DNA of 46,272 bases, from NCBI GenBank assembly GCA_017442085.1, contig JAFSAW010000050.1:1-46272 (forward strand). Direction: 5' to 3'. Positions 32,680 through 41,604 of the stretch are shown here, piece after piece. This DNA is from Oscillospiraceae bacterium (lineage in GTDB: Bacteria; Bacillota; Clostridia; Oscillospirales; Ruminococcaceae). The translations under genes were made by a program, and so were the position numbers. Under the pieces are notes generated by a model. That model did not search any database and was not told where the DNA came from. It saw only the letters and a list, made by a program, of their open reading frames with translations. How positions within the stretch are numbered: position 1 is the stretch's first letter; every line of letters starts with the position of its first letter.

Positions 32680-35223
32680 ATGATTTTTTCACAGAATGTA
32701 ATAAAATCAACAGAAGAAAAATTTAATGCCCTGCTTGCAAAAGCAGGCACAAAACAGCAGGAAATAGCTGCAAAACTGGCTGAAACAGAAAAATCCCTTG
32801 GCGAAGATGTTGCATTTGCAGCAAAATGGATTTACGCAAACAGCCCTATGAGTGATATTGCAAACTATGATTTCGAGCTGTTTAAAAACACAGCAGAACA
32901 CGGCGTATATCTGCGCAAGAATTCTCCTTTTGCAAAAGACCTGCCGGAAGATATTTTCCTCAACTATGTTCTGCACATCCGTGTAAACGAAGAAGACCTT
33001 TGCGACTGCCGTCAGCTTTTCTACGGCATTCTTAAAGACCGTGTTGAACACCTCTCCATGCACGATGCAATTATCGAAACAAACTACTGGAATGCTGAAA
33101 ACGTAATGTATCAGCTTACAGATATCCGAACAATTTCTGCACTTGGTGCATACTACTCCGCATATGGCCGCTGTGGTGAAGAATCCAACTTCGGTGTAAA
33201 CGTATACCGTGCAATCGGTGTTCCTTGCCGTCAGATTTATACACCGCGCTGGGCACACTGCGATGACAACCACGCATGGGTAGAAGTTTACTGTGACGGC
33301 AAATGGTATTTCCTTGGTGCCTGCGAACCTGAAGAAGTGCTTAACAAGGGCTGGTTTACAAATGCTTCCAGCCGTGCAATGCTTATCCACAGCCGCTGCT
33401 TTGGTGATATAACAAACGAAGAAGTTATCTCCAAGGTTGGTATGGCAACATTCCTTAACAACCTCAAACTCTATGCTGTTACAAAACGTGTTACAGTTAA
33501 GGTTGTGGACGAAAACGGCGCACCGGTTGAAGATGCACAGGTAAGCTTTGGCATCCTCAACTATTCAAACATCTTTAACAGTGCTGTGCTCAAAACAGAT
33601 GCTAACGGCGAAGCAGGCCTTACCTGCGGTCTTGGCAGCCTGAATATCCACGTTAAAAAAGGCGATATCTACTGCGAAAAAATGGTGTTTACACCGGATG
33701 TTGATACAGTTGAAATTGTGCTTAAAAAGGACGAAATCGAATATGACAAATGGATTGATTTTGTTTCCGTTGCACCAAAAGACCAGATTGTAAACGGTGC
33801 AAAACCAACAGAAGAACAGAAAATCCTTTGTCAGAAAAAGACGGATGCAGCAAATGCAAAACGTGAACAGCGTGTTGCAGATATGTTCGACGAAGCTGCA
33901 GCAAGAGCAGTTGTTGAAAAGTACGGCTATGGCGAAGAAATTTACAATATTCTGTTTGAAAGCCGCAGCAATGTGAACAGCCTTATTGAATTTTTAAGTG
34001 ATGAAGAATTCACAGCTGACGAAAAAGAAAAACTGCTGCTTACACTTTCACGCAAGGACCGTCGTGATGTAGACACAGATATTCTCCGTGAAGCACTTGC
34101 GCTTACAAAAGAGTACAGATGCGAAGACGAAGATATGTTCTACAAATATATTGTTTGCCCACGCGCTCATTTTGAACCGCTTACAAAATACAGACAGTTT
34201 ATCCTTGATTTCTTTACAGAAGAACAGAAAGCTGCATTCCGTGCAGAGCCTGCTTCTGTATGGACATATATCAACGATAATATCGGTTTTGATCCTGATA
34301 TTGAATATGGTCAGATTATGACTTTGCCGATGGGTGCACTTACAGTTAAAAATGCTTCTCTGCTTTCCAAACGTATTCTCTTTGTAGCAATCTGCAGAAC
34401 ATTGGGCATCATCTCCCGTATGAACCCTCTGTCACAGCTTGCCGAATACTACACAGACGGCGCATTTGTAACAGTTGAAAAGGTGGAAAAAGGCAACTGC
34501 ACAATTGTATTTGAAAAAGAAGATGACGAAACCTGGATTTACTATCCTGATTTCTCCATCGGTCAGCTTGTTGACGGTGTTTATCAGACACTGGAACTGT
34601 CTGAAGAAAGCTGGAACGGCAATACACTTACAATCACTGTTACAAGCGGTGACTACCGTGTAATCACCGACAACCGCCTGCCAAACGGCAACCTGTTTGC
34701 AAGCAAATATCATTTTGCAATCAAAGACGGCGAAACAAAGCATCTCAAACTGCGCAAATATCAGGCAAACCTTGCCGAAATGCTGGATAACTTTGACCTT
34801 GATGAGTTTAAAGTGTACGACGAAAACGGCAATGCTGTGCTTGGCAGTGAAATTACAAAGAACAAGGCAGTGCTTATGTGGATGGAAGAAGGCCGTGAGC
34901 CTACAGAACATCTTATGAACGAAATGCTTGACCAGACAGAAGATTTCCAGAATCTCTCTGCAGATATCGTGGTGATTATCCGCGACAAATCTGCTTTGGA
35001 AAATGCAAAACTTCAGCTTGTTCTCAAAACATTCCCTCGCATCAAGGTTTACTACGACAGCTTTGTGCCAAACGTAGAAACCGTTGCAAGAAGAATGTAT
35101 GTTGACCCTGAAAAACTGCCTTTGGTTGTTGTTACAACAAAACAGCTTAATGCAGTTTATGCCTGCAGCGGCTACAATGTAGGCAGCGGCGATATGATTG
35201 TAAAAATCTGCAACAACTTTTAA
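32680..35223 (+). CDS. Large multidomain transglutaminase-like protein, no signal peptide
   Basis: 847 residues, probably cytoplasmic. Residues about 130-230 form a transglutaminase-like cysteine-hydrolase domain: C165 in GRCGEES, H198 in DDNHAWVEV, and GACEPE (C215, E216) where the third catalytic acid is expected, so Glu may replace Asp. Then an Ig-like carboxypeptidase-regulatory repeat (about 268-345, VTVKVVDENGAPVEDAQVSF in part), an acidic helical section, a second region resembling a catalytically dead transglutaminase fold (about 560-600, KRILFVAICRTLGI), and a C-terminal thioredoxin-like fold (about 725-847) without a CxxC. AAAGG precedes ATG 32680. The substrate is unknown; neighbours suggest imported peptides. 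Confidence 0.8.
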   Translation: MIFSQNVIKSTEEKFNALLAKAGTKQQEIAAKLAETEKSLGEDVAFAAKWIYANSPMSDIANYDFELFKNTAEHGVYLRKNSPFAKDLPEDIFLNYVLHIRVNEEDLCDCRQLFYGILKDRVEHLSMHDAIIETNYWNAENVMYQLTDIRTISALGAYYSAYGRCGEESNFGVNVYRAIGVPCRQIYTPRWAHCDDNHAWVEVYCDGKWYFLGACEPEEVLNKGWFTNASSRAMLIHSRCFGDITNEEVISKVGMATFLNNLKLYAVTKRVTVKVVDENGAPVEDAQVSFGILNYSNIFNSAVLKTDANGEAGLTCGLGSLNIHVKKGDIYCEKMVFTPDVDTVEIVLKKDEIEYDKWIDFVSVAPKDQIVNGAKPTEEQKILCQKKTDAANAKREQRVADMFDEAAARAVVEKYGYGEEIYNILFESRSNVNSLIEFLSDEEFTADEKEKLLLTLSRKDRRDVDTDILREALALTKEYRCEDEDMFYKYIVCPRAHFEPLTKYRQFILDFFTEEQKAAFRAEPASVWTYINDNIGFDPDIEYGQIMTLPMGALTVKNASLLSKRILFVAICRTLGIISRMNPLSQLAEYYTDGAFVTVEKVEKGNCTIVFEKEDDETWIYYPDFSIGQLVDGVYQTLELSEESWNGNTLTITVTSGDYRVITDNRLPNGNLFASKYHFAIKDGETKHLKLRKYQANLAEMLDNFDLDEFKVYDENGNAVLGSEITKNKAVLMWMEEGREPTEHLMNEMLDQTEDFQNLSADIVVIIRDKSALENAKLQLVLKTFPRIKVYYDSFVPNVETVARRMYVDPEKLPLVVVTTKQLNAVYACSGYNVGSGDMIVKICNNF

Positions 35224-35238
35224 TTAAATAATCAAATT

Positions 35239-35272
35239 AAAAACTCCGTATTGTTAAAATACGGAGTTTTTG
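35239..35272 (+). terminator. Terminator after the transglutaminase-like gene
   Basis: AAAACTCCGTATT pairs with AATACGGAGTTTT, loop of 4-6 bases, followed by TTGTTG. Confidence 0.92.
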
Positions 35273-35287
35273 TTGTTTACAGCAGAT

Positions 35288-35330
35288 TTGTGTGCTATGA
35301 TATTATCACATAAAATTTAGATGCTATAAT
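35288..35330 (+). promoter_or_regulatory. Promoter region of the DUF401 permease gene
   Basis: TTGTGT (35288-35293), 17-base spacer, TAAAAT (35311-35316). A second candidate is the extended -10 TGCTATAAT (35322-35330), which would leave a very short leader. Confidence 0.6.
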
Positions 35331-35349
35331 TTAATTTTAAGAGGAATTT

Positions 35350-36588
35350 ATGCTTTTACAGATAATACTTTTCCTTGCGGTATTTGCCATAATGCCTTTG
35401 TGGAAAAAAGCAAAAATCAATTTTTCATGGTCACTTATTATAAGTGCACTGCTTATCAGTGTGGTTTTTACAATAAGTCCACAGCAGATTGTGCAGAACT
35501 TTGCCGATGTGTTTTTAAAACCGTCACTGTTTAAAAATGTTATCATTGTTGTGCTTATCGGTGCCCTTGGGGTGCTTATGAAAAAGTATAACTACCTTGG
35601 CAATGTAAACGATGCCATACTGCATATGCTTTCCAGCAAAAAGACGGTTATGCACGTTCTGCCTGCGGTTATCGGTTTACTGTCGGTTCCGGGCGGGGCA
35701 CAGCTCTCTGCACCGTTTGTAAACGAGATAGGGGAGGATTTGGGCGTAAAAGCGGAACTTCGTGCGGTTTTGAACCTTACTTGCCGCCATATTGCACTTA
35801 TGCTTGTGCCAACCAGCAATGCGCTGCTGGTCATAAAAGCCACTGTGCCAGAAATTGATATTTATTTTCTTATACTTCTTGACCTTGGCTTTGTTATACT
35901 TATGCAGACAATGTGCTGGCTGTTCTACACCCGCAGAGTGCCTGATGTAAAAATTGTACTGGATGCAAAAGCACTGCCAGGTTATATAAAACAGCTGCTT
36001 GTTTATCTGTCGCCCATTTATATGATTTTAATACTCAACGGCATTTTAAAAATTGATATGCTGCTTTGTGTGCTGTTCAGCTTTGTTATTATATTTGCAA
36101 TAAGCGGCAGAGCTGATGCAAAGGATTATATTACAAGCTTTGCAAAGGGAATAAAATTCAATACATTTGTTATGATGGTTGGTCTGTTTTTTATTCAGAA
36201 TACCATCAAGTCGGCAGACAGCCTTATAAACGGTTTTTCAGCAGTTTTTGCAGGAAGCCAGGGAATAGTGCTTGCACTTGCAATCTTTGTATTTGCAGTG
36301 ATAATTTCCGTTACAACCGGTTTGAGCTACACTGCTATGGGCATTATTATGCCAATGCTTATGGCACTTAACCTTTCACTTACACAGATAACAATTTTTG
36401 GCTTTTTTGTTTTTGCAAGCAGTTTCTGCGGTTATTTCTTTTCACCGCTGCACCTGTGTCAGCTGCTTACCATACAAACCATGGGCTGCAGCCCGAAATC
36501 TGTATATAAGGAATATGCAAAGCTTATGCCTTGTCTTGTGTTGTTTGCTTTTGGTTTGTTCTTTATATATCAGTCAGTTTTGCTGTAA
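35350..36588 (+). CDS. DUF401 family integral membrane protein
   Basis: 412 residues with about ten to eleven hydrophobic segments. It matches the DUF401 (COG1906) group in the ion-transporter superfamily: the first half carries LSVPGGAQLSAPFV (about 116-129), which resembles a re-entrant loop, and the second half TTGLSYTAMGIIMPMLMALN (in part, about 323-342) is its counterpart. AGAGG precedes ATG 35350. Probably a secondary transporter for a small anion or metabolite; substrate unknown. It is a single gene bounded by terminators. Confidence 0.85.
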   Translation: MLLQIILFLAVFAIMPLWKKAKINFSWSLIISALLISVVFTISPQQIVQNFADVFLKPSLFKNVIIVVLIGALGVLMKKYNYLGNVNDAILHMLSSKKTVMHVLPAVIGLLSVPGGAQLSAPFVNEIGEDLGVKAELRAVLNLTCRHIALMLVPTSNALLVIKATVPEIDIYFLILLDLGFVILMQTMCWLFYTRRVPDVKIVLDAKALPGYIKQLLVYLSPIYMILILNGILKIDMLLCVLFSFVIIFAISGRADAKDYITSFAKGIKFNTFVMMVGLFFIQNTIKSADSLINGFSAVFAGSQGIVLALAIFVFAVIISVTTGLSYTAMGIIMPMLMALNLSLTQITIFGFFVFASSFCGYFFSPLHLCQLLTIQTMGCSPKSVYKEYAKLMPCLVLFAFGLFFIYQSVLL

Positions 36589-36590
36589 TA

Positions 36591-36627
36591 AAAAACTCGG
36601 TATCATCCAGATACCGAGTAATTTTTT
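36591..36627. terminator. Bidirectional terminator between DUF401 and MFS genes
   Basis: ACTCGGTATC (36595-36604) pairs with GATACCGAGT (36610-36619), with A5 on the left and T6 on the right, so it works on both strands. Confidence 0.9.
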
Positions 36628-37852
36628 ATCTTAAATTTTTGAATTTTTCATTTCTGCCAAATACACAGTAGATAAGCACTGCACTAAGCAGATAAAGCAC
36701 AACTGTTATGTAGTACGGTGCATTGTAGCTTACAGCCATCATAATTATGCCGCCTGCCTGTGTGCCCAGGGCACGCAGCAGATTGTCGCAAAGTGTAAAT
36801 ATACTGCTCATAACAGTGCGGTGCTTTTCTTCCACCAGGTCCATGGCCATGCTCTGCAGAACAGGGTTTGCCATATTCATCAGGGAATTGCGGAAGAAAA
36901 AGCTTATCGCCATTATAACAGCACCCTGCGGGAAAGATATAGAGATAAGGAACGGAATGCTCATAAGCTGGCAGATAAGCACAAATTTAACCCTGCCAAG
37001 ACGGCGGCTGAGTATTGGTGTAAGCAAACCGCCAAGCACGGTGCCAAACTGTGCAAAAGCCATAATTGTGCCAACAACGCTGTCGGTTGTGTTAAGGCTG
37101 TGTTTTATATAAACACTGAAAAACGGAACAATCAGCCCTGCACCAAGCCCTATAAGTGCGGTTTTAACCATATACAGCATACTGTCACGGTTAAGAAATG
37201 CAAAATAATCTTTAATTTTATTGCCTTTGCGGCTGTTGGTAAGTTCAAGGTCAAATTCGATTTTTGAAAGGGTTACAAGGTTTATCACAAGCAGGATAAA
37301 GCTGACATTAAGCACCATTTTGCTGCCGAAAACCGTGCCGCCAAAACCTGCAAAAATATCGGAGAAGATACCAAACAGAAAACTGCCGCTGAACATTGCA
37401 ATATTGCTCAAAACAAAGCTGGCAGAGAAAACCGCAACAACATTTCTGTCGTCGCTGTGACTTTTGTAAAACGGAGCCTGTACAACAGCAAATATTGCCT
37501 GACATACGCCAAAAAAGAAAGAGGCAATCTGCATTACAGGCATAACTGTAATGTTTGTGAAAGTAAGCCCACACATTATCATGGTGGAAAAGGATACATA
37601 GAGCGAACGTTTTGTACCAAAGGTCTGAACAAGCAGAATAGCAAAAAATGCGCCTATACTGTTGCCAAAGGTTCTTATGGACAAAAGATTGCCGATAGCA
37701 AATTCGCTTAAGCCAATATTGGTGTAATAAATGCCAAGCATAACACTCAAAGCACTCATCACAAGGCCGTTTATAAAGATACAAAGCATAAATCGCTGCA
37801 CATTTTTGCCGGCGTAATGCAGTGTATCAAAAAATTCTGTAAAGATGCTCAA
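36626..37852 (-). CDS. Major facilitator superfamily transporter
   Basis: Twelve-segment secondary transporter, 408 residues. It has the two six-helix halves with a charged central loop near 200-225 (ELTNSRKGNKIKDYF). The second-half loop GTVLGGLLTPILSRRLGRVKF is an MFS motif-A-like segment. The start codon is TTG at 37852, preceded by AGGTG at 5-base spacing. It is transcribed away from the M81 gene, sharing a 215-base divergent region. Substrate unknown; drug efflux or metabolite export are both possible. Confidence 0.88.
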   Translation of the reverse strand: MSIFTEFFDTLHYAGKNVQRFMLCIFINGLVMSALSVMLGIYYTNIGLSEFAIGNLLSIRTFGNSIGAFFAILLVQTFGTKRSLYVSFSTMIMCGLTFTNITVMPVMQIASFFFGVCQAIFAVVQAPFYKSHSDDRNVVAVFSASFVLSNIAMFSGSFLFGIFSDIFAGFGGTVFGSKMVLNVSFILLVINLVTLSKIEFDLELTNSRKGNKIKDYFAFLNRDSMLYMVKTALIGLGAGLIVPFFSVYIKHSLNTTDSVVGTIMAFAQFGTVLGGLLTPILSRRLGRVKFVLICQLMSIPFLISISFPQGAVIMAISFFFRNSLMNMANPVLQSMAMDLVEEKHRTVMSSIFTLCDNLLRALGTQAGGIIMMAVSYNAPYYITVVLYLLSAVLIYCVFGRNEKFKNLR

Positions 37853-37897
37853 AATATCACCTTGTTTTCTGTAGTATTAAATATGTTTCTATAACAG

Positions 37898-37926
37898 ATT
37901 TTAGCACTAAGCATATTTGCGGTCAA
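37898..37926 (-). promoter_or_regulatory. Promoter of the MFS gene
   Basis: Minus strand TTGACC (37926-37921), 17-base spacer, TAAAAT (37903-37898) with TG one base before it. Confidence 0.7.
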
Positions 37927-37993
37927 TAAAACTGCACAGAAAATATGTTAAAAATCAGTCGAATTATTTGTGCAATAATTCACAGCAGGTTTG

Positions 37994-38036
37994 TTGACAA
38001 ACAATCGATTGTATGCGACACTTTAAGTAGTATTTA
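37994..38036 (+). promoter_or_regulatory. Promoter/operator region of the M81 gene
   Basis: TTGACA (37994-37999) is followed by the perfect 12-bp palindrome ACAATCGATTGT (38001-38012). A workable promoter is TTGTAT (38009-38014), 16 bases, TATTTA (38031-38036); TTGACA lacks a good -10 at 17 bases. The palindrome overlaps either version. Confidence 0.4.
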
Positions 38037-38067
38037 AATTACTTTTACAGTAAAAGAGGTATTGTTT

Positions 38068-39558
38068 ATGAAAAGAGTTTTAGTTGCAGCAATGCATCAC
38101 GAATCCAACTCCTTCAACCCTATCGTTGCAGGCGAAAAGGATTTTATGGTTATGCGCGGAGCAGAATTTTTTGAGAACTTCCGTCCAAACGATTCTCTCA
38201 GCGGTGTGTGTCAGACACTTATGGCAGCAGGCTACGAGGTTGTGCCAACTGTTTCTGCCCGTGCAGTGCCAAACGGCGAGGTGGATTATGACTTCTATAT
38301 GGGTATCAAAAAAGAAATAATCGAAATGGCAAAGGCAGCAAATGCCGAAAAACCACTTGATGCAATCACACTTTCTCTCCACGGCTCAATGCGTGTTAAC
38401 GGTCTGGGCGAAGCAGAAGGCTATTTCCTTGAAGAACTGCGTCAGCTGTTCCCTAATATCCCAATTTTTGCATCCCTTGATATGCACACAACAATGACTG
38501 ACCGTATGCACAACAACTGCAACGGCTTTGTAGGCTATAAATGTGCACCGCATACCGACTGTTACGAAACAGGTGAACACGCGGCAAAACTTACAATAGC
38601 AGCCCTCGAACGCGGTGTACAGGCAAAATCTGCATGGGTGCGCGTGCCTATCATTATTGCAGGCGAACAGTCTTCCACTGTTGTTGAGCCTATGATTACC
38701 ATTATCAACGAATTCCGTGAAACCGAAAAGAAACCTGGCGTGCTGGCGGCTTCTCACCTTATGGGCTTCCCATGGGCAGACAACGAAGACAGCTCCATGG
38801 CTATTTATGTAGTTGCCGAAACTCAGGAAATTGCCGATGCCGAAGCACTTCGCCTTGCTGAATATGTATGGAGCAAAAGATACGAATTCTGTTTCCAGAC
38901 AGAAACCTACAGCGAAGCCGAAACCCTTGATGTTGCTTTTGAAGCGATTAAAAACGGCGAAACTCCTGTGTATATTTCCGACTCAGGCGATAACCCTACA
39001 GCAGGTTCTTCTTCCGACTGCACAGGCTTTTTAAAACGCATTATGGAAGATGAAAGAACAGCTTCCCTCAAAGCACCTGTGCTTTACGGCGGCATTTATG
39101 ACCCTGTTGCAACAAAAGAATGCGAAGGCAAGGTTGGGCAGGAAATCACACTTACATTCGGTGCCAAGTTCGACAGCAAAACAACAAGCCCTGTTACTGC
39201 AGCAGGTGTGGTTAAACAGTATGTAAAAGACTGGTCCTCTTTTGGCAAAATGAAAAGTGATATTGCAGTGTTCAATACACACGGCGTAGATGTAATTATT
39301 GCAGAAAAGCATATAGGTTATGCAACAAGCCATCTCTATCTTGACCTTGGCTATGACCCAAATCAGCTGGATATGGTTGTGTGCAAGCTTGGTTATCTTG
39401 GTGACCATCACGAATCCTTTGCAAAACGTGCAATTATGGCGCTTACAAAAGGCAGCACAAACGAAGACCTTAAAACTTTGCCGTATACAAAAGTGCCAAG
39501 ACCTTTGTTCCCGCTGGATGACAACTTTGAATTTGATGCAAAAGCAAATCTTAAATAG
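38068..39558 (+). CDS. M81 family metallopeptidase (MlrC-like)
   Basis: 496 residues with the two MlrC domains (DUF1485 N-terminal, MlrC C-terminal). MlrC from microcystin degraders is a zinc peptidase acting on linearised peptides at an unusual Adda-Glu bond. Likely metal-site segments are HHESNSFNP (10-18), SLHGSMR (near 108-114), SLDMHTTMTDRMHNN (in part; near 136-150) and CAPHTDCYETGEHAA (near 158-172). ATG 38068 has AGAGG 8 bases upstream. Bounded by its own promoter region and terminator. True substrate unknown; the family also includes proteins of unproven peptidase activity. Confidence 0.9.
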   Translation: MKRVLVAAMHHESNSFNPIVAGEKDFMVMRGAEFFENFRPNDSLSGVCQTLMAAGYEVVPTVSARAVPNGEVDYDFYMGIKKEIIEMAKAANAEKPLDAITLSLHGSMRVNGLGEAEGYFLEELRQLFPNIPIFASLDMHTTMTDRMHNNCNGFVGYKCAPHTDCYETGEHAAKLTIAALERGVQAKSAWVRVPIIIAGEQSSTVVEPMITIINEFRETEKKPGVLAASHLMGFPWADNEDSSMAIYVVAETQEIADAEALRLAEYVWSKRYEFCFQTETYSEAETLDVAFEAIKNGETPVYISDSGDNPTAGSSSDCTGFLKRIMEDERTASLKAPVLYGGIYDPVATKECEGKVGQEITLTFGAKFDSKTTSPVTAAGVVKQYVKDWSSFGKMKSDIAVFNTHGVDVIIAEKHIGYATSHLYLDLGYDPNQLDMVVCKLGYLGDHHESFAKRAIMALTKGSTNEDLKTLPYTKVPRPLFPLDDNFEFDAKANLK

Positions 39559-39564
39559 CACAGA

Positions 39565-39593
39565 AATACCCTTCCAAAAAAGAAGGGTATTTT
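39565..39593 (+). terminator. Terminator after the M81 gene
   Basis: AAATACCCTTC pairs with GAAGGGTATTT across a 6-base A-rich loop; only a short T-run follows. Confidence 0.85.
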
Positions 39594-39624
39594 GCATATA
39601 TGTCTGTTTTTAACTGTGATTATA

Positions 39625-39633
39625 TGGTAAAAT
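39625..39633 (+). promoter_or_regulatory. Extended -10 promoter candidate for the Gfo/Idh operon
   Basis: TGGTAAAAT, 30 bases before the start codon; no clear -35 at 17 bases. Confidence 0.45.
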
Positions 39634-39662
39634 AAAAACAAATGCTATTAGGTGGTGTAGAT

Positions 39663-40670
39663 ATGTTAAAGGTTGTAATTATCGGTCCGGGCAATATTGC
39701 CCATACATATATGCAGGCACTTGCGGACAGTAAAAAGGTGAATATAACCGCAGTTCTTGGCAGAAGGATAGAAACAGCAAAACCATTTGCAGAAAAATAC
39801 GGTATAAATTTTTACACAGATTCAGATGCAATGTATTCTGCCGAAAAGCCTGATGCAGTGCTTATCTGTACACCAACATTTACCCACGAAGAAATGGTAA
39901 ATAAAGCCATAGAAAACAACGTACACATAATGTGTGAAAAGCCATTTGTGCTTGATGAGGCAAAAGCACAGCAGCTTTTTGATAAAGCAGGCGCAAACAA
40001 TGTGCGGATTATGGTTATGCAGGTGGTGCGCTTCTGGCCGCAGTATGTCCACATTAAAAAGCTCATAGACAGCGGTAAACTGGGAGAAATAAAAAATGTT
40101 TACCTTAACCGACTGTCAGCACACCCTGACTGGTGTACCTGGCATAAAGACGTGCAAAAATCCGGAGGCGGACTTTATGATTTGCACATCCACGATATCG
40201 ACTGGCTTCATTACGTTTTCGGAAGGGTGGACAGTGTTTATGCAACGGGCAGCCAAACCGAAAGCGGCTGCTGGAACAATGTGTCCACAATACTCAATTT
40301 TTCAAGCGGTATTTCTGCTGTTGCAGAAGGCTTTATGGATATAACAGGAGACTGGGATTTTTCGACAAATGTGCGCATAAATGGCAGCAGTGCGGCTATT
40401 GAATATTTGAATAAAAAGGTGTATAATAGCAAAGTTGACAAAATTAATATAAATAATTTGGTTATTTATCACAAAAATACAACTGCGGAATATTTAACAG
40501 AAGATGGATACAATCCTTATAAAATGCAGACAGAATATTTTGCAGACTGTGTGGCAGAAAACAGACAACTTAAAATCGTCCCCGAAAAAGACATAGTTTA
40601 CGTCCTTAAAATACTCAAAGCGATAGAAAAATCGTTGCGTACAAATCTTGTGCAGTTTGTAGATGAATAA
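39663..40670 (+). CDS. Gfo/Idh/MocA family NAD(P)-dependent oxidoreductase
   Basis: 335 residues. N-terminal Rossmann domain with GPGNIAH (8-14) for the dinucleotide, then ICTPTFTHEE and the catalytic-lysine motif CEKPF (K93). The C-terminal substrate domain has GGGLYDLHIHDIDWLHYVFG (in part: GGGLYDLHIHD), the usual metal-free active site HIHDID. Family members oxidise sugars or cyclitols at a hydroxyl. The start is ATG 39663 with AGGTGG upstream; an earlier in-frame ATG (39642) lies over that site. The YitT gene follows 16 bases later. Confidence 0.9.
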   Translation: MLKVVIIGPGNIAHTYMQALADSKKVNITAVLGRRIETAKPFAEKYGINFYTDSDAMYSAEKPDAVLICTPTFTHEEMVNKAIENNVHIMCEKPFVLDEAKAQQLFDKAGANNVRIMVMQVVRFWPQYVHIKKLIDSGKLGEIKNVYLNRLSAHPDWCTWHKDVQKSGGGLYDLHIHDIDWLHYVFGRVDSVYATGSQTESGCWNNVSTILNFSSGISAVAEGFMDITGDWDFSTNVRINGSSAAIEYLNKKVYNSKVDKININNLVIYHKNTTAEYLTEDGYNPYKMQTEYFADCVAENRQLKIVPEKDIVYVLKILKAIEKSLRTNLVQFVDE

Positions 40671-40686
40671 CCCCGAAAGGAATGCT

Positions 40687-41562
40687 ATGCTTAAATCATT
40701 TGTAAAATCAAATAAAATCACCTTTAAAGAACTGTATACTATATTTTTTGCCATAACACTTATGGCGGTGTGCACATACTTTTTAAATATTCCAAACAGT
40801 TTTTGTTTTGGCGGTATCAGCGGTCTGTGTATTGCAATCAGCGGTGCAATCGGCTTTGGTTCTCCTGCAACACTTTCTTCTGTTATCAACGTTATTCTGC
40901 TTTTTGTGGGTTTCATCTTTCTTGGCAAAAGTTTTGGGCTTAAAACCACAATAGCAACACTTATTCTTTCGGCAGAACTTGCGCTTTTTGAAAAATTTAT
41001 CCCTATGGCACACACACTTTCCACCGAGCCGCTTATGGAGATGATTTTCAGTGTTGTGCTTCACGCAATTGCAGCGGCGGTGCTGTTCAATGTTCAGGCT
41101 TCTTCCGGCGGTTCTGACATTATTGCTATGATTATCAAAAAGTATACATCGGTCAAGGATATCGGCAAAGCACTTATGATTTGCGACTCAATTGTTGTTA
41201 TCTCTTGCTATTTTATCTTTGGCATGGAAGCAGGTATGTTCTCCACAATGGGCATGTTTATCAAAGTGTTTATGATTGACTCTGTTATGGAAAACTTTAA
41301 TCTCTGCAAGTATTTTACAATTATTACAACAAAACCTGCAGAAATTGCAGAATATATTTCCACCGAGCTTAAACGCGGTTCCACACAGATGGAAGCAAAA
41401 GGCTCTTTTACAGACCAGGGCAAAACAGTTATCTTTACTGTGCTTGGTAAACGTCAGGCAATCAAGTTGCAGACAATGGTTAAAACTATCGACCCAAATG
41501 CCTTTACTATGATTACAAATACAAGCGAAGTAATGGGCAAGGGTTTCCGCGATATACTGTAA
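40687..41562 (+). CDS. YitT family membrane protein (DUF161/DUF2179)
   Basis: 291 residues: five hydrophobic segments (about 15-190) and a soluble C-terminal DUF2179 domain (about 205-291, KYFTIITTKPAEIAEYI in part). GGISGL near 40 and QASSGGSDI near 142 are family signatures. Function of YitT proteins is not established; in Bacillus some affect sporulation or low-temperature growth. ATG 40687 has AAAGG 6 bases upstream. Probably cotranscribed with the oxidoreductase. Confidence 0.9.
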   Translation: MLKSFVKSNKITFKELYTIFFAITLMAVCTYFLNIPNSFCFGGISGLCIAISGAIGFGSPATLSSVINVILLFVGFIFLGKSFGLKTTIATLILSAELALFEKFIPMAHTLSTEPLMEMIFSVVLHAIAAAVLFNVQASSGGSDIIAMIIKKYTSVKDIGKALMICDSIVVISCYFIFGMEAGMFSTMGMFIKVFMIDSVMENFNLCKYFTIITTKPAEIAEYISTELKRGSTQMEAKGSFTDQGKTVIFTVLGKRQAIKLQTMVKTIDPNAFTMITNTSEVMGKGFRDIL

Positions 41563-41604
41563 ACAATATACACTACAACACAATAATTTTACGGAGGGGT
41601 ACTT

